This document shows positions 43,460-52,868 of a DNA stretch of 61,597 nt, one piece after another. The stretch is from Nitrospirales bacterium (GTDB taxonomy: Bacteria; Nitrospirota; Nitrospiria; Nitrospirales; UBA8639), in NCBI GenBank assembly GCA_029261235.1, contig JAJDBS010000168.1:1-61597 (forward strand). Reading direction: 5' to 3'. The position numbers and the translations under genes are program-made. Under the pieces are notes generated by a model. That model saw nothing but the letters and a program-made list of their open reading frames with translations, was not told the origin of the DNA and ran no database searches. Numbering within the stretch: position 1 is the first letter of the stretch; each line of letters starts with the position of its first letter.

Positions 43460-45781
43460 CTAGAGCCAGTTGTTGATGAGGAGGAATGGGGCCCAATAGC
43501 TGGGGTGCCGGTAAATGGCATGCTCAAGGAGAGTGCGTTGGGCTGCTTGTAGCGCTTGTGCTTTGGTATGGGTCGTTTGTTTCAATTGGTCATAGAAATG
43601 ATGAACAAGTGTGGAAGAGGCTTGGTCGTTGATAAACCAGAGTGTGGCTAGAGCACTTCGTGCTCCTGATTTGATGGCGACTCCTGCAAGACCCAACGCG
43701 GCGCGTTCATCACCGGCGGCCGATTCGCAGGCACTGAGTGTGAGTAAATCCAAGGAGGTTTCGCGGAATTGAAACAGACCAATGAGTTCTCCCAATTGGT
43801 TCATCGTGAGTTTTTGATCGTAGGTCAGCAAAAAGGAGTCTTTCGGGTTTTGCGCAAATTTGCCATGTGAGGCAATGTGGACAACCGTAAAGTTTTCCTG
43901 TTTCATTTCTCGAGAAATATTTCCCGAGAGAAAGTCTTTGTTGAGGAGTGATGTGCCGCCAAATAAGTCCTGAATGTCTTGGATTTCGTCTTGGACATTG
44001 GGCAGCGGAGCAAATCCCTGGACTCCTTCCGATAGGCCGACCGAGAGCATATGGACCTGTTCGCGGTCGAGACTCCGTGCATCTGTCAGTGTGAGTCCGG
44101 GAGTGGTCGCAACCGCATATTTTTGAATAAGGAACTGATTCCCATCGTGGAGGGCTGCCATAGGAATGGTTCGTAATGCACCATCTGGCACGAAAACCAG
44201 GGTATGAATCTTGAAGCTCTCAAGGTGTGACTCGAGGGGTTGTATGAGATGAGTATAGAGCGACTGCGCATGGGGGAGATATTGGTGCGTGGTTCGTTTT
44301 TCTAATAGTGTGCGGAAGCGATGGATGCTCTCAGTTAATTCTTTTTCGGATACGGGGATGGTGATGCGTTTGATCGTTCCGGCCAGGCTCACAAGGATGT
44401 CCGTCCGCTCAGGAAATATAATGGGATAAATAATCGCCGTGTTGGGGGAAATACTATCAATTGGTTGAATACGGGCTTGATTCACTTCGACGCAATCATC
44501 TTTGAAATAATCTTGCAATTCGGCGGCTTTGAAGGTTTCTATGGTGTCTCGCGTTTGATACAGGAGTTTCTCCTGCTGACTGCCTTTTGTCAGTTGATTT
44601 TCTCTTTGCAGGAGGGCGTCGGCCATTTCAAAGAAGAGCGCTCCGATGCTTTCCCGAAAGGCGGTAGGATGTGTTGGTAGATTGGCTACCAGTTCTTGAC
44701 GAATGGGCTGAAGCGTATCGATGGCACGTTGATAGGCGAGGATGGCCTCATCGAGTTGTCCAAGTTGTTTGAGGTGCCGTCCGGTTTTCCATTGCCACAG
44801 ATAGAGGGCTTCGGGAGCCTGACCTTGCTGACTCGCGTGGATGGCTAATTGAGTGAGTTTGAGCGCTTCGCGATGCCGGCCTTCTTCTTCGTACAGTTCT
44901 GCTAGAAAGCCCCAACCATACGATTCCTGTTTCCAGTCTCCAATGGCTTTGGCTGAATGAATGCCCTGTCGCAAGGCTTCGCTCGCTTGCGTGAAGAGGG
45001 TTGCCCGATGCTCGGTGTCCTTACGGCTGATATCGCGTAGGCCTTGTCCAATGGTCAGAAAGTTTTGAATTTTTTCATGCGAGTCTGGAAGGCTCTTTGT
45101 TTTGTCCGAGGCCTGTTGTAGGCGAAGCGTCGCATTGGAGATCGCGTCAGTCTTGAGTTCGACTAAGCTGGCATTCACCATGGCCCTGATTGAGAGCGGA
45201 TGGAGATCAAGGGAATCTGCCAAAATACTCGATTCGGTATAGGCGGCAATGGCGGCGGCGTTGTTTTTGCGAGAGACGTGTGTATTACCTAGATCATTCA
45301 GCAGCGTTGCGATAAGTGGACGATTTTGGATGTCACGGGCGACCTTCAGTCCTTCTTGCAGAATGGCGAGAGCTGGTTCTGTTTCTCCGACTTTCAAGTG
45401 CAACGCACCCAACTGACCCATGGCCTGTGCCAATAATTGAGGGTGGTTGTGGGTTTGGGCTGTCTGCACTGCCGTTTGTAGAAGGAGTTGTGCTCGCAGA
45501 TTTTTCCCCATTTCTGCCAGGGCTCTCGATGTATAAATGAGTGCTTGAATATGGTTAGCGTGATCACCGGCTTGCTGAAAGTTTGTCGAGGCTTGCGTCC
45601 ATGACTCCGTCGCCTGTTCAAAATTTCCTTGTTGGTACCACTCATGGCCTTCGGCTAATAGGTCAGTCGGTGAGTTTTCGGCAGCCTTCACACTAAGGAA
45701 GCCAGCTCCAGCGATAACCAATGCCAGGAAAAACGTGCTACACGTTCGCAGGAAACCCATCTTTTGATATTTGCGAATCAT
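43460..45781 (-). CDS. Exported TPR-CHAT protein (caspase-like protease family)
   Basis: A protein of about 773 aa from MIRKYQKMGFLRT, chosen because an upstream extension would run through an intergenic repeat. A signal peptide (TFFLALVIAGAGFLSVKA) precedes tetratricopeptide repeats (DLLAEGHEWYQQGNFEQATE and about eight more) to about residue 390. The C-terminal CHAT domain has the caspase-type dyad: His in VVHIASHGKF and Cys in LLTLSACESA. It ends AGVAIKSGARSALATLWFIN and PSYWAPFLLINNW. TPR-CHAT proteins are common in cyanobacteria near TPS exoproteins. Role as a periplasmic protease or scaffold is inferred. Confidence 0.92.
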   Translation of the reverse strand: MIRKYQKMGFLRTCSTFFLALVIAGAGFLSVKAAENSPTDLLAEGHEWYQQGNFEQATESWTQASTNFQQAGDHANHIQALIYTSRALAEMGKNLRAQLLLQTAVQTAQTHNHPQLLAQAMGQLGALHLKVGETEPALAILQEGLKVARDIQNRPLIATLLNDLGNTHVSRKNNAAAIAAYTESSILADSLDLHPLSIRAMVNASLVELKTDAISNATLRLQQASDKTKSLPDSHEKIQNFLTIGQGLRDISRKDTEHRATLFTQASEALRQGIHSAKAIGDWKQESYGWGFLAELYEEEGRHREALKLTQLAIHASQQGQAPEALYLWQWKTGRHLKQLGQLDEAILAYQRAIDTLQPIRQELVANLPTHPTAFRESIGALFFEMADALLQRENQLTKGSQQEKLLYQTRDTIETFKAAELQDYFKDDCVEVNQARIQPIDSISPNTAIIYPIIFPERTDILVSLAGTIKRITIPVSEKELTESIHRFRTLLEKRTTHQYLPHAQSLYTHLIQPLESHLESFKIHTLVFVPDGALRTIPMAALHDGNQFLIQKYAVATTPGLTLTDARSLDREQVHMLSVGLSEGVQGFAPLPNVQDEIQDIQDLFGGTSLLNKDFLSGNISREMKQENFTVVHIASHGKFAQNPKDSFLLTYDQKLTMNQLGELIGLFQFRETSLDLLTLSACESAAGDERAALGLAGVAIKSGARSALATLWFINDQASSTLVHHFYDQLKQTTHTKAQALQAAQRTLLEHAIYRHPSYWAPFLLINNWL

Positions 45782-45815
45782 AGGTATGATGACCCTTTCT
45801 CGGAAAGGTGATGAT

Positions 45816-45936
45816 GGGAATGTTGAAAAAAGCCACCAGCGGCGTTCTCGCCCTTTTGCCGTGCTCGCGTACTGGAAGTACGCTCCGCGCGTCAAAACGG
45901 CTGTGGCCTTGCTGGCTGACTTTTTTGACCATTCCC
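45816..45936 (+). repeat. Nitrospira-type intergenic repeat, copy 2
   Basis: Begins GGGAATGTTGAAAAAAGCC, contains AGCGGCGTTCTCGCC, GTACTGGAAGTACGCTCCGCG, GGCCTTGCTGG and ends TTTTTTGACCATTCCC. Same order as the minus-strand copy at 17751-17870. It lies upstream of the CHAT gene and may carry a piece of its leader. The following TATTCAACAGCCTCATG is often part of such elements. Confidence 0.75.
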
Positions 45937-46130
45937 GTCAGCTGCTGACAACACAATTTCCTGCAGTATTTACGAGCTATCTTTGAGGAATATTCAACAG
46001 CCTCATGATAGGAATGCGAGTATTCTAGGAACTACGTTGAATAAGGTCAAAATAAGATGGAGATCTTATCGTGGGAAGGGGATTAATGAAGGATATGGAG
46101 GTTGGGGGAGAACGTTTGGCTTTATTCGTT

Positions 46131-46161
46131 GACCAACTGTCTACATCGTAGACAGTTGGTC
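46131..46161. promoter_or_regulatory. Perfect 14-bp inverted repeat between CHAT and DUF928 genes
   Basis: GACCAACTGTCTAC (46131-46144), ATC, GTAGACAGTTGGTC (46148-46161) form a perfect dyad with a 3-nt centre. There is no T-run after it, so it does not look like a simple terminator. It lies between two divergent genes and may be an operator. Confidence 0.55.
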
Positions 46162-46369
46162 ATCACATAAAAATGATGGTTGTGGCTGAAATGCTTTCAA
46201 CTCGTTGAAATACTTCATGCTTTTTGACTGAAGGATCTAGAGAGGCGCTGAAATTATTTGGAATGAAGCTTGCGTTATTCATATTCTTATCGGACCATAG
46301 ATTTCCCGAGGAAAAGGTACAGAGGTTTTTTAGCAATACGGCTTCTATGGGAGAAAAGGAGAAATCATT

Positions 46370-47212
46370 ATGAACACCACCAAGCTAACTCGTGGCGTGA
46401 TTATTCTTGGGCTGCTAGTGGGCTTCAATTCACATGCGATTGGAGAGCAAGGAAATTCCACGAAACCTTCTGAACGATCTGCATTGCTTGCTAAATCAGT
46501 CTTGATGCCAGATAGGCGCGCTCCGGCCATCCAATCTTCTGCCGTACCAGCATTGGTTCAGGTTGTCGATGATCAGGCTGTCCCTTCTTCCAAGGCTACT
46601 GAACCGTTATATCAGCCACCTCGTCGCGGTGCACCGGGCGGCCGAGTCGGAGGAGGAACACGCGGACCATCCGTGAATTTCCCCCTTCTGTATGCGCTCG
46701 TTCCGGATCACGTGGCAATGACAGCTGAGCAGCAGCCACAATTGTTGTGGTATCTCTCGAAAACCACTTCTTTGCTTTTAGAATTTACCCTTGTGGAAAC
46801 TGACCGTGTGGAGCCGATTCTTGAGGTGGGCTTGTCCTCTCCAGTGAATGCGGGAATCCAAATGATTTCATTGGTTCAGCATGACATCAGACTCGAGGCT
46901 GGGAAGACGTATCAATGGTTTGTGTCGTTAATCCCTGATCCGACTCGGCGATCCAAAGATATTATTGCTGGAGGAATGTTGGAACTGGATCAGTTACCAG
47001 AGAGCATGTCAGAGGATATGAAGAAAGGGACTCCGCTGGAGGCTGCAAAGCTATTGGCCAATGCAGGTTTTTGGTATGACGCGATGGGCGTGATTTCCAG
47101 TAGCATACAAACGAATCCTTCGGACCAAACGCTCCGGGATTTCCGTGCAGTCTTACTTGAACAGGTGGATTTGGACCTGGTGGCTCAGGTTGATCGGCAA
47201 CGTGAATTTTGA
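46370..47212 (+). CDS. DUF928 exported protein
   Basis: A 280-aa protein. AAAAGGAGAAA precedes the ATG. A signal peptide (GVIILGLLVGFNSHAIG) is followed by the DUF928 domain: YQPPRRGAPGGRVGGGTRG, LLYALVPDH, PQLLWYLSKTTSLLLEFTLV, DIRLEAGKTYQWFVSLIPDP and the end LLANAGFWYDAMGVI. DUF928 genes are typical neighbours of CHAT-TPR, TPS exoprotein and CHASE2 genes in cyanobacteria. The function is unknown. A terminator follows at 47394. Confidence 0.9.
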   Translation: MNTTKLTRGVIILGLLVGFNSHAIGEQGNSTKPSERSALLAKSVLMPDRRAPAIQSSAVPALVQVVDDQAVPSSKATEPLYQPPRRGAPGGRVGGGTRGPSVNFPLLYALVPDHVAMTAEQQPQLLWYLSKTTSLLLEFTLVETDRVEPILEVGLSSPVNAGIQMISLVQHDIRLEAGKTYQWFVSLIPDPTRRSKDIIAGGMLELDQLPESMSEDMKKGTPLEAAKLLANAGFWYDAMGVISSSIQTNPSDQTLRDFRAVLLEQVDLDLVAQVDRQREF

Positions 47213-47393
47213 CTGTGGCTTCTTCTGAGCGCTGAGAGAGAATTGTTTTCTGTACCTGAAGGCTGAAAGCTTGCTTTTCGAGGGGATGGGAGTTGTTTGA
47301 ATCTTTAAAAACCTGTTCCGACCCTTAAGAAGGAGTTTTCAATTCGGAGGGAAATGATTCCTCACTTCCTTTCTTAAGACCCACAGTCCATAG

Positions 47394-47432
47394 GCCTGTC
47401 CCCACGATCAACTGTGGGGGCAGGCTTTTTTT
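47394..47432 (+). terminator. Rho-independent terminator after the DUF928 gene
   Basis: Arms GCCTGTCCCCAC (47394-47405) and GTGGGGGCAGGC (47414-47425) pair with one G-T and are followed by seven T residues. Confidence 0.85.
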
Positions 47433-47637
47433 ATCTTGGTCTTTTTCTGGCATTCTGCCAACCTTTTCGAATGCCTCCTGCCTGCGCTTTTGCGAAATTT
47501 CTCGGTTAGTTCTCATCTCGACTAGGTAGTTCTGCCAGCCGCGTATCCATTTTTCAACCAAATTTTTCTCATGGATAAAGTTTCTACCTGTCTATCCGAT
47601 AGGGATTGGAGAAAGAGTCTTTTGATGTTCACGATTC

Positions 47638-48372
47638 TTGATCCTCTTGAAACGCTTCCTTCCTTTATGTGTCTCCAGCCGGTTAATTGGTCACTTTCTG
47701 TTGGCTGTGCCTCTCTATTGCCTCTTGGCCTGGTCATTGCTCGGCGGGGAATTTGGTTTAGCCGCATCTATTCCTCTGCTCTCCCAAGATCGTAGTCGCT
47801 TTGCTCCTTCTGTATTGTCTGAACCAGTCGAAATCCGGGAACTCGCTATTTCCCCTCCAATCCAGTCGTTGTTCGTGAAGAGTCGTAAGGAGAATAACGA
47901 TCCCGTGCTGGCTGATGTGTATTTTGATGAACAACGGCGTGTGATTGATAGGCCTTTAAAAAGCGTACTGTTTCAACTCACACGTTTGCTCGTTGAAGAA
48001 GCGCAATGGAATATACAAATAGAAGGGCACTGCGATCCTCGCGGGCCATCTGCCTATAACTTTGCACGCGCGAATATTCATCTTGCCGAGCTTGCAGACT
48101 ATCTGCTGCAACTCGGAATACCCCTACACCAGATTTCTACGATGAATTATGGTCAAGACCCGATGCCTTGCGGAGAGACAAGTGAACAGTGCCAGGAAGA
48201 CAATCTTCGTGCGGAGAAAATTTTCCCAATTTTGTCCGTCGGGTATTCGCAGCGAGGATGTCTCGCTCGTTTGCGTCTTATGAATCATGGAAATGGGCCT
48301 GACACACGTCAGATTTCAGGGAATCTTCCGTCTTTGCAACGGATCCAAGTCGCCTCTCCTTCTTCAACCTAA
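47638..48372 (+). CDS. OmpA-domain exported protein
   Basis: A protein of about 244 aa starting at a TTG (47638); another TTG at 47647 is possible and no ATG is at a better place. A hydrophobic signal (LIGHFLLAVPLYCLLAWSLL) precedes an OmpA/Pal-like domain: VYFDEQRRVID, IEGHCDPRGPSAYNFARANI, LADYLLQLGI and YGQDPMPCGE. The DPRG motif is the usual Pal/OmpA peptidoglycan loop. A 60-residue tail follows. It lies convergent with tpsB and near the TPS-related genes. Confidence 0.82.
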   Translation: MILLKRFLPLCVSSRLIGHFLLAVPLYCLLAWSLLGGEFGLAASIPLLSQDRSRFAPSVLSEPVEIRELAISPPIQSLFVKSRKENNDPVLADVYFDEQRRVIDRPLKSVLFQLTRLLVEEAQWNIQIEGHCDPRGPSAYNFARANIHLAELADYLLQLGIPLHQISTMNYGQDPMPCGETSEQCQEDNLRAEKIFPILSVGYSQRGCLARLRLMNHGNGPDTRQISGNLPSLQRIQVASPSST

Positions 48373-48453
48373 TCGTTGTTTTCCGATTAACCAAGCGCGG
48401 TGTGACTCTTTAGTCCCTTATTTTGAGGGAGGAGGGTAGGCGTGTGCTATTTC

Positions 48454-50241
48454 TTACAAGATGTTCAGGGTGAACTGCACATGGAGGCCATGATCTTGTA
48501 GATTGCCACCTGGAGGAGTATCAGAGACATGGTTGAGTTGTTGCCCCCAATAGACATTGGCGAATGCGCGATCAAAAAATCCGACCCTCAGGCCGACGCC
48601 AATGCTCGCTAAAGTTTTGGGAAGTGGAGTGGAAATCTTCGCATTCCATGAGCGACCGACGTCGATGAAGGGTGTAAAATGAACGGTCACTTGTGGCCCA
48701 ATTTGAGATGGAAGAACGGGAATTCGAGGCTCTATGGAAAAGAGAAAGGCGTTGTCTCGTACGAGCTGGTTTTCTCGGTAGCCTCGCACACTGTACCGAC
48801 CTCCCACGGCGAATTGTTCAAGAGGAAAAAGACTGTCATTGGCAATTTGTAGTGCCAAGCTGCTGATTAGTTGAATGTCTAGTAGGTCTATGCGCCGTGC
48901 CCATTGAGCTTGCCCCAGCCAGGAAAAAAAGTGGGCATCGGGGTCATGTTTGGCGGTTCGATTATTGGTGGCGTTCAGCACGTCGAGTCCCAAGCTGAAT
49001 CGCGAATAGAAGGCAAAGACTTGTGTTGGTTGTCGATGAATCCATTCCTGTGCGAACCGAAGGGCCGAGATCTTGGACTTTGCTTTCCTCGTGAGACCTG
49101 AAGTGAATAGGAATGGTTCTCCACCAAGCAAATTCTGATTTTGGAGATGTTCTCCGATGAGGGTTATCGCGACTTCATCCGTCAGCGTGTGGTACAGCGG
49201 TTGGCGTAAAGAAATTTTGAAAATCTGCGATTCGCTTTCAATGTTTAATGCTTTAAAGGCCGAGGAAACGACATTGAAATCATTTTTCCGATACTGCAAC
49301 TCGAGAGTGGTATCCCATGGGGTCAATGGTATTGAGTAACTTGTATCAAACAGTGGATTCACACCCTTTGACCCACCATACGTTAATTGAAAGTGGTCTC
49401 CAACCCCAAACGGATTATCCACAGCGACCGTGCCTGATCCCCGTTCTGCTCCAACTGTGGGGGACTGAAAATTATTAAATTCAGCCCATGCTCGAAAAGG
49501 CGAGGCTTCTTCGACTTGCACATCCAAGATCGCCTCTCCCGGTTTGAGTCCAGGTTTCAATTCTGAATTTAACCGCTGAACGCGTCGGTCTTGCAGTAAG
49601 AGCTGTAATCGTTCTTTCAGTGGCCTGATATTGAGTGGCGGTCCGGTGCTGCGTTCAATACGTTGTCGAAAATAGAAAGGAAGGAAATAGGCTGTGCCTT
49701 CTATCTGAATATCGGACAGTTTGCCTTCGATGATGCGATACGTGAGTTTGCCATTTTCGATGGATTGATCAGGAATGACGGCCCCAGAATTTACATATCC
49801 TTTATTAATATATAGCAGTGTTAAGTTTCGACGGAGTTCTTCGAGTTCTTCGGTCGAAAGCTCTCGGTTTTCATAGGGAGCCGTAACCTTGCTCAGTTCT
49901 TCTGGCGTAAAAACGGTATTGCCTTCGACATGAATGGTGTTGATTATCACCCCCAACTGTGGAGCGCGTTTGGGTTGCAATTCGGGAAGTGATTCAACTG
50001 GGGGTAAAATGAAACTAGGAGGAGGAGTTGGTGGAGATTCTGGCTCTTTGAAGTCGGGAGGATCTCCAGAGCGCCCTGTCGGATCAATGACTGGAGGAGA
50101 TTGAGTGATCGGAGGTGCTGTTTGTCCCCATCCTAAGGGAACATTAAAGGATATGAGGAAAAAGATCAGTAGTCCAAGACGAACAATTCCGATAATGACG
50201 AAGTCTTGCTTGATGGATTTTTTGTGAGACCCGACCGGCAT
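48454..50241 (-). CDS. TpsB outer-membrane transporter (ShlB/FhaC/HecB family)
   Basis: A 595-aa transporter. A signal peptide (LGLLIFFLISFNVPLGWG) and a Pro-rich linker (PESPPTPPPSFILPP) precede two POTRA domains (INTIHVEGNTVFTPEELSKV; RIIEGKLSDIQIEGTAYFL). A 16-strand barrel follows with the L6-loop VRGY motif (GGRYSVRGYRENQLV), PFIDVGRSW and a terminal FTLNIL strand. It secretes and folds TpsA exoproteins across the outer membrane. It is the only TpsB here, so probably serves both exoproteins at 35352 and 39351, although it is unlinked by operon. Confidence 0.93.
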   Translation of the reverse strand: MPVGSHKKSIKQDFVIIGIVRLGLLIFFLISFNVPLGWGQTAPPITQSPPVIDPTGRSGDPPDFKEPESPPTPPPSFILPPVESLPELQPKRAPQLGVIINTIHVEGNTVFTPEELSKVTAPYENRELSTEELEELRRNLTLLYINKGYVNSGAVIPDQSIENGKLTYRIIEGKLSDIQIEGTAYFLPFYFRQRIERSTGPPLNIRPLKERLQLLLQDRRVQRLNSELKPGLKPGEAILDVQVEEASPFRAWAEFNNFQSPTVGAERGSGTVAVDNPFGVGDHFQLTYGGSKGVNPLFDTSYSIPLTPWDTTLELQYRKNDFNVVSSAFKALNIESESQIFKISLRQPLYHTLTDEVAITLIGEHLQNQNLLGGEPFLFTSGLTRKAKSKISALRFAQEWIHRQPTQVFAFYSRFSLGLDVLNATNNRTAKHDPDAHFFSWLGQAQWARRIDLLDIQLISSLALQIANDSLFPLEQFAVGGRYSVRGYRENQLVRDNAFLFSIEPRIPVLPSQIGPQVTVHFTPFIDVGRSWNAKISTPLPKTLASIGVGLRVGFFDRAFANVYWGQQLNHVSDTPPGGNLQDHGLHVQFTLNIL

Positions 50242-50479
50242 TAACCGAAACCTTACTGTAAAGCATTAAAATATAAATGTATGAAACTTTAGATAATTTG
50301 GTATTCATAGCAAGACTTGACAATAATTTCTAGTCAAGGTGTCGCTTTGAAAAAGTGGGATCGAATAAATCTGTTGAGCCTAGAGGCCGTTACTCTACCT
50401 ACATAATGTAACTATTCGTCGAACTTGGCCTAATACTCATGGAAATACTTCGAGACTATTGAGGGGATTGCTCTTCTTG

Positions 50480-50893
50480 TTAATGGCTTTCTTTGACGAG
50501 GTTTTTATTCCATTCTGGAACTTCAATGATCAGGTCCATGTTGCCGTTAGGAACACATTGACAGGCAAGTCTGGACTTCAGGCTTAAACCGGGCGCTTCA
50601 TCTAATTGGTCATTTTCGTCGTCAGTTGGTTCATTGCAGGTTTCGAGGCCTTCTTTGACGATGATATGGCAGGTCGAACAAGCACAAACTCCTCCACAGG
50701 CATGCTCGACATCGATGCCATTTCCCAGGGCGATGTCCAGGAGGCTTCCAGGTAACCCATTATCACCTAAGGGTAATTTAGTGGGGTCGACATGGATTTC
50801 GATCGGGGCATCAGGGGTTATGAAAGTGACTTTGAAAGGTTTTCTGGCAATGATTGTTTCGCTTTTTTCAATATATGGATTACTGCCTCCCAT
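50480..50893 (-). CDS. fdx: [2Fe-2S] ferredoxin
   Basis: A 137-aa ferredoxin with Cys in HACGGVCACSTCHIIV and LACQCVPNG, the adrenodoxin/Isc-type pattern. It is divergent from iscR across 226 bp and is probably the electron donor of Isc assembly (Fdx). An N-terminal extension (about 20 residues) and the insertion of several residues (DPTKLPLGDNGLPGSLLD) make it somewhat longer than E. coli Fdx. The symbol follows its place beside the isc operon. Confidence 0.88.
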   Translation of the reverse strand: MGGSNPYIEKSETIIARKPFKVTFITPDAPIEIHVDPTKLPLGDNGLPGSLLDIALGNGIDVEHACGGVCACSTCHIIVKEGLETCNEPTDDENDQLDEAPGLSLKSRLACQCVPNGNMDLIIEVPEWNKNLVKESH

Positions 50894-51006
50894 TAATTTC
50901 TCCTTTTAAAACAGTATGTTATAATATTATATGCGTAGTTTGTCTAAGCTAGGCTTTATTGTTCTCGCTAAGAGTCCGACTAATTGAATCTCCGACCATT
51001 TTAGTC

Positions 51007-51036
51007 TTGACCGGGTTTGGAGGTCAATGGTATATT
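51007..51036 (+). promoter_or_regulatory. Promoter of the isc operon
   Basis: TTGACC (51007-51012) and TATATT (51031-51036) are 18 bp apart. A dyad begins at the -10 box, so a repressor bound there would block transcription. Confidence 0.6.
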
Positions 51037-51063
51037 AACCCCGATCATATAAGTCGGGATTAA
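51035..51063. promoter_or_regulatory. Probable IscR operator
   Basis: TTAACCCCGA and TCGGGATTAA are complementary with one mismatch around a 9-bp centre. The dyad covers the expected start of transcription and precedes iscR by 57 bp, so it fits autoregulation by this Rrf2 protein. It does not look like the E. coli type 1 site. Confidence 0.55.
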
Positions 51064-51119
51064 AGACCGTAAGGAATTTGAGTTGAGGCCTTATTAATGA
51101 TGGAAAGGCCATTGTTCTT

Positions 51120-51605
51120 ATGTTGAAAATTTCAAAAAAATCCGACTATGCCTTAATGGCTCTCCAGTATATGGCGACAGTCCAATATGGAGAGATGAAT
51201 ACCCTCAGCACGTTTCGAGTGGTGAATACCAAAGAGATTGCTGAAGAGCATCATATTCCCTTGGAACTCTTAGCTAAGGTCCTTCAGACATTGGCTAAAC
51301 ATGAAATGATTGAAAGCCAGAATGGTCCCAAAGGAGGATATGTGTTGGCTCGTGAGCCTGGTGATATTTCCATTGCCCAAGTGTTGGAAGCCATTGAGGG
51401 GCCACTGGGTATTGCCGATTGTTACCATGAGAAAGATGACCACCTCGCTTGTGAACAGATGGAACATTGTAATATCCGCACACCGCTCCTAAAAGTTCAA
51501 GAAAGTATCGGGCAATTACTTAGTAGTATGTCGATTGAAGATATGATGGAAGAACCGCCCTTAATTATTGTGGAATCTCGAAAAACAGAAGGAGTTCAAG
51601 CATGA
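51120..51605 (+). CDS. iscR: IscR, Rrf2-family Fe-S cluster regulator
   Basis: A 161-aa Rrf2 repressor. The winged helix begins [19 protein letters not shown] and includes [16 protein letters not shown] and [12 protein letters not shown]. The three ligands C101, C111 and C117 ([19 protein letters not shown]) fit the [2Fe-2S] site of IscR, with wider spacing than in E. coli. A 12-residue insertion ([12 protein letters not shown]) precedes the recognition helix. The stop overlaps iscS (ATGA), so the two are coupled. Confidence 0.9.
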   Translation: MLKISKKSDYALMALQYMATVQYGEMNTLSTFRVVNTKEIAEEHHIPLELLAKVLQTLAKHEMIESQNGPKGGYVLAREPGDISIAQVLEAIEGPLGIADCYHEKDDHLACEQMEHCNIRTPLLKVQESIGQLLSSMSIEDMMEEPPLIIVESRKTEGVQA

Positions 51606-52816
51606 AGTTACCCATATATTTAGATAATCATTCGACGACTCCCTGCGATCCGCGGGTTGTCGCAGTCATGCTTCCGTATTTCACGGAAAAATTTGGCAAC
51701 TCAGCGAGCCGTAACCATAGTTTTGGCTGGGAAGTCGAAGAAGGCGTGGAGCATGCCAGAAAGCAAATCGCGCACTTAATTGGTGCTGATGCGAAGGAAA
51801 TTATTTTTACGAGCGGGGCCACAGAATCAGATAATTTAGCTCTGCAGGGCATCGTGGCTATGTACAAGGAAAAGGGTGACCATATTATCACCACGGCCAC
51901 TGAGCATCGGGCGGTGATTGATACGGCAAAATATCTTGAGAAGAAGGGTGTCACCGTCACATTTCTTCCCGTGGATAAAGAAGGAAGGGTCAGTGCCGAA
52001 GATGTTCGGAATGCCATTACCGACAAAACCATTTTGATTTCGGTGATGATGGCCAATAATGAAATCGGGACCATTAACCCCATTGCTGAAATTGGAAAAG
52101 TGGCCAAAGAAAAAGGCATCATCTTTCATTGTGATGCGACTCAAGGCGTTGGAAAGATTCCGGTCAATGTTCAGGAAATGGGCATTGATTTGATGTCTTT
52201 CTCCGCCCACAAAATTTATGGTCCTAAGGGAATTGGGGCACTCTATGTTCGACGAAAAGCCCCTCGCGTTCGGTTGGAACCAATGATGTACGGTGGTGGA
52301 CATGAACGCGGGATGCGCTCGGGAACGTTACCGGTGGCATTGATCGTGGGATTTGGAAAAGCCGCTGAATTATGTGAGCACGAAATGGCCACAGAATCAG
52401 TTCGCATGGCGAAAATGCGCGATCGTTTGCAAGAGGGCATTATGAGTGCGATGGATGAAGTCTATCTCAATGGACATCCTACTGAACGCTTGCCCGGTAA
52501 CCTGAATATCAGTTTTGCCTATGTCGAAGGCGAGGCGTTATTGATGGGTGTGAAGGAAATTGCACTCTCCTCAGGCTCAGCGTGTACATCAGCGACACTC
52601 GAACCCTCTTACGTGTTACGGGCCTTAGGGGTGGGTTCGGACTTAGCGCATTCGTCGATTCGTTTCGGGCTTGGTCGCTTTAATACTGATGAGGAAATTG
52701 AATATACGATAGGTCGAATGTTGAAAGCCGTCACGCACCTTCGTGAAATGTCTCCGTTGTATGAGATGGCCAAAGAAGGTATTGATTTAAGCAGTGTGCA
52801 ATGGGCTGCGCATTAA
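51602..52816 (+). CDS. iscS: Cysteine desulfurase IscS
   Basis: A 404-aa pyridoxal-phosphate enzyme that moves sulfur from cysteine to IscU. The cofactor sites are [29 protein letters not shown] and the Lys in [11 protein letters not shown]. The catalytic loop Cys lies in [19 protein letters not shown]. Length equals E. coli IscS. Gene order iscR-iscS-iscU follows the classic operon. Confidence 0.97.
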   Translation: MKLPIYLDNHSTTPCDPRVVAVMLPYFTEKFGNSASRNHSFGWEVEEGVEHARKQIAHLIGADAKEIIFTSGATESDNLALQGIVAMYKEKGDHIITTATEHRAVIDTAKYLEKKGVTVTFLPVDKEGRVSAEDVRNAITDKTILISVMMANNEIGTINPIAEIGKVAKEKGIIFHCDATQGVGKIPVNVQEMGIDLMSFSAHKIYGPKGIGALYVRRKAPRVRLEPMMYGGGHERGMRSGTLPVALIVGFGKAAELCEHEMATESVRMAKMRDRLQEGIMSAMDEVYLNGHPTERLPGNLNISFAYVEGEALLMGVKEIALSSGSACTSATLEPSYVLRALGVGSDLAHSSIRFGLGRFNTDEEIEYTIGRMLKAVTHLREMSPLYEMAKEGIDLSSVQWAAH

Positions 52817-52868
52817 CTGAATCCTTGAAATTGTCATATCTTTACATTATCAGAAGGAGGAATGAATC

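Noticed and set aside
46131..46161. Inverted repeat as an insertion-sequence end
   Set aside because: No transposase-like frame or target duplication is nearby; an operator or hairpin is simpler.
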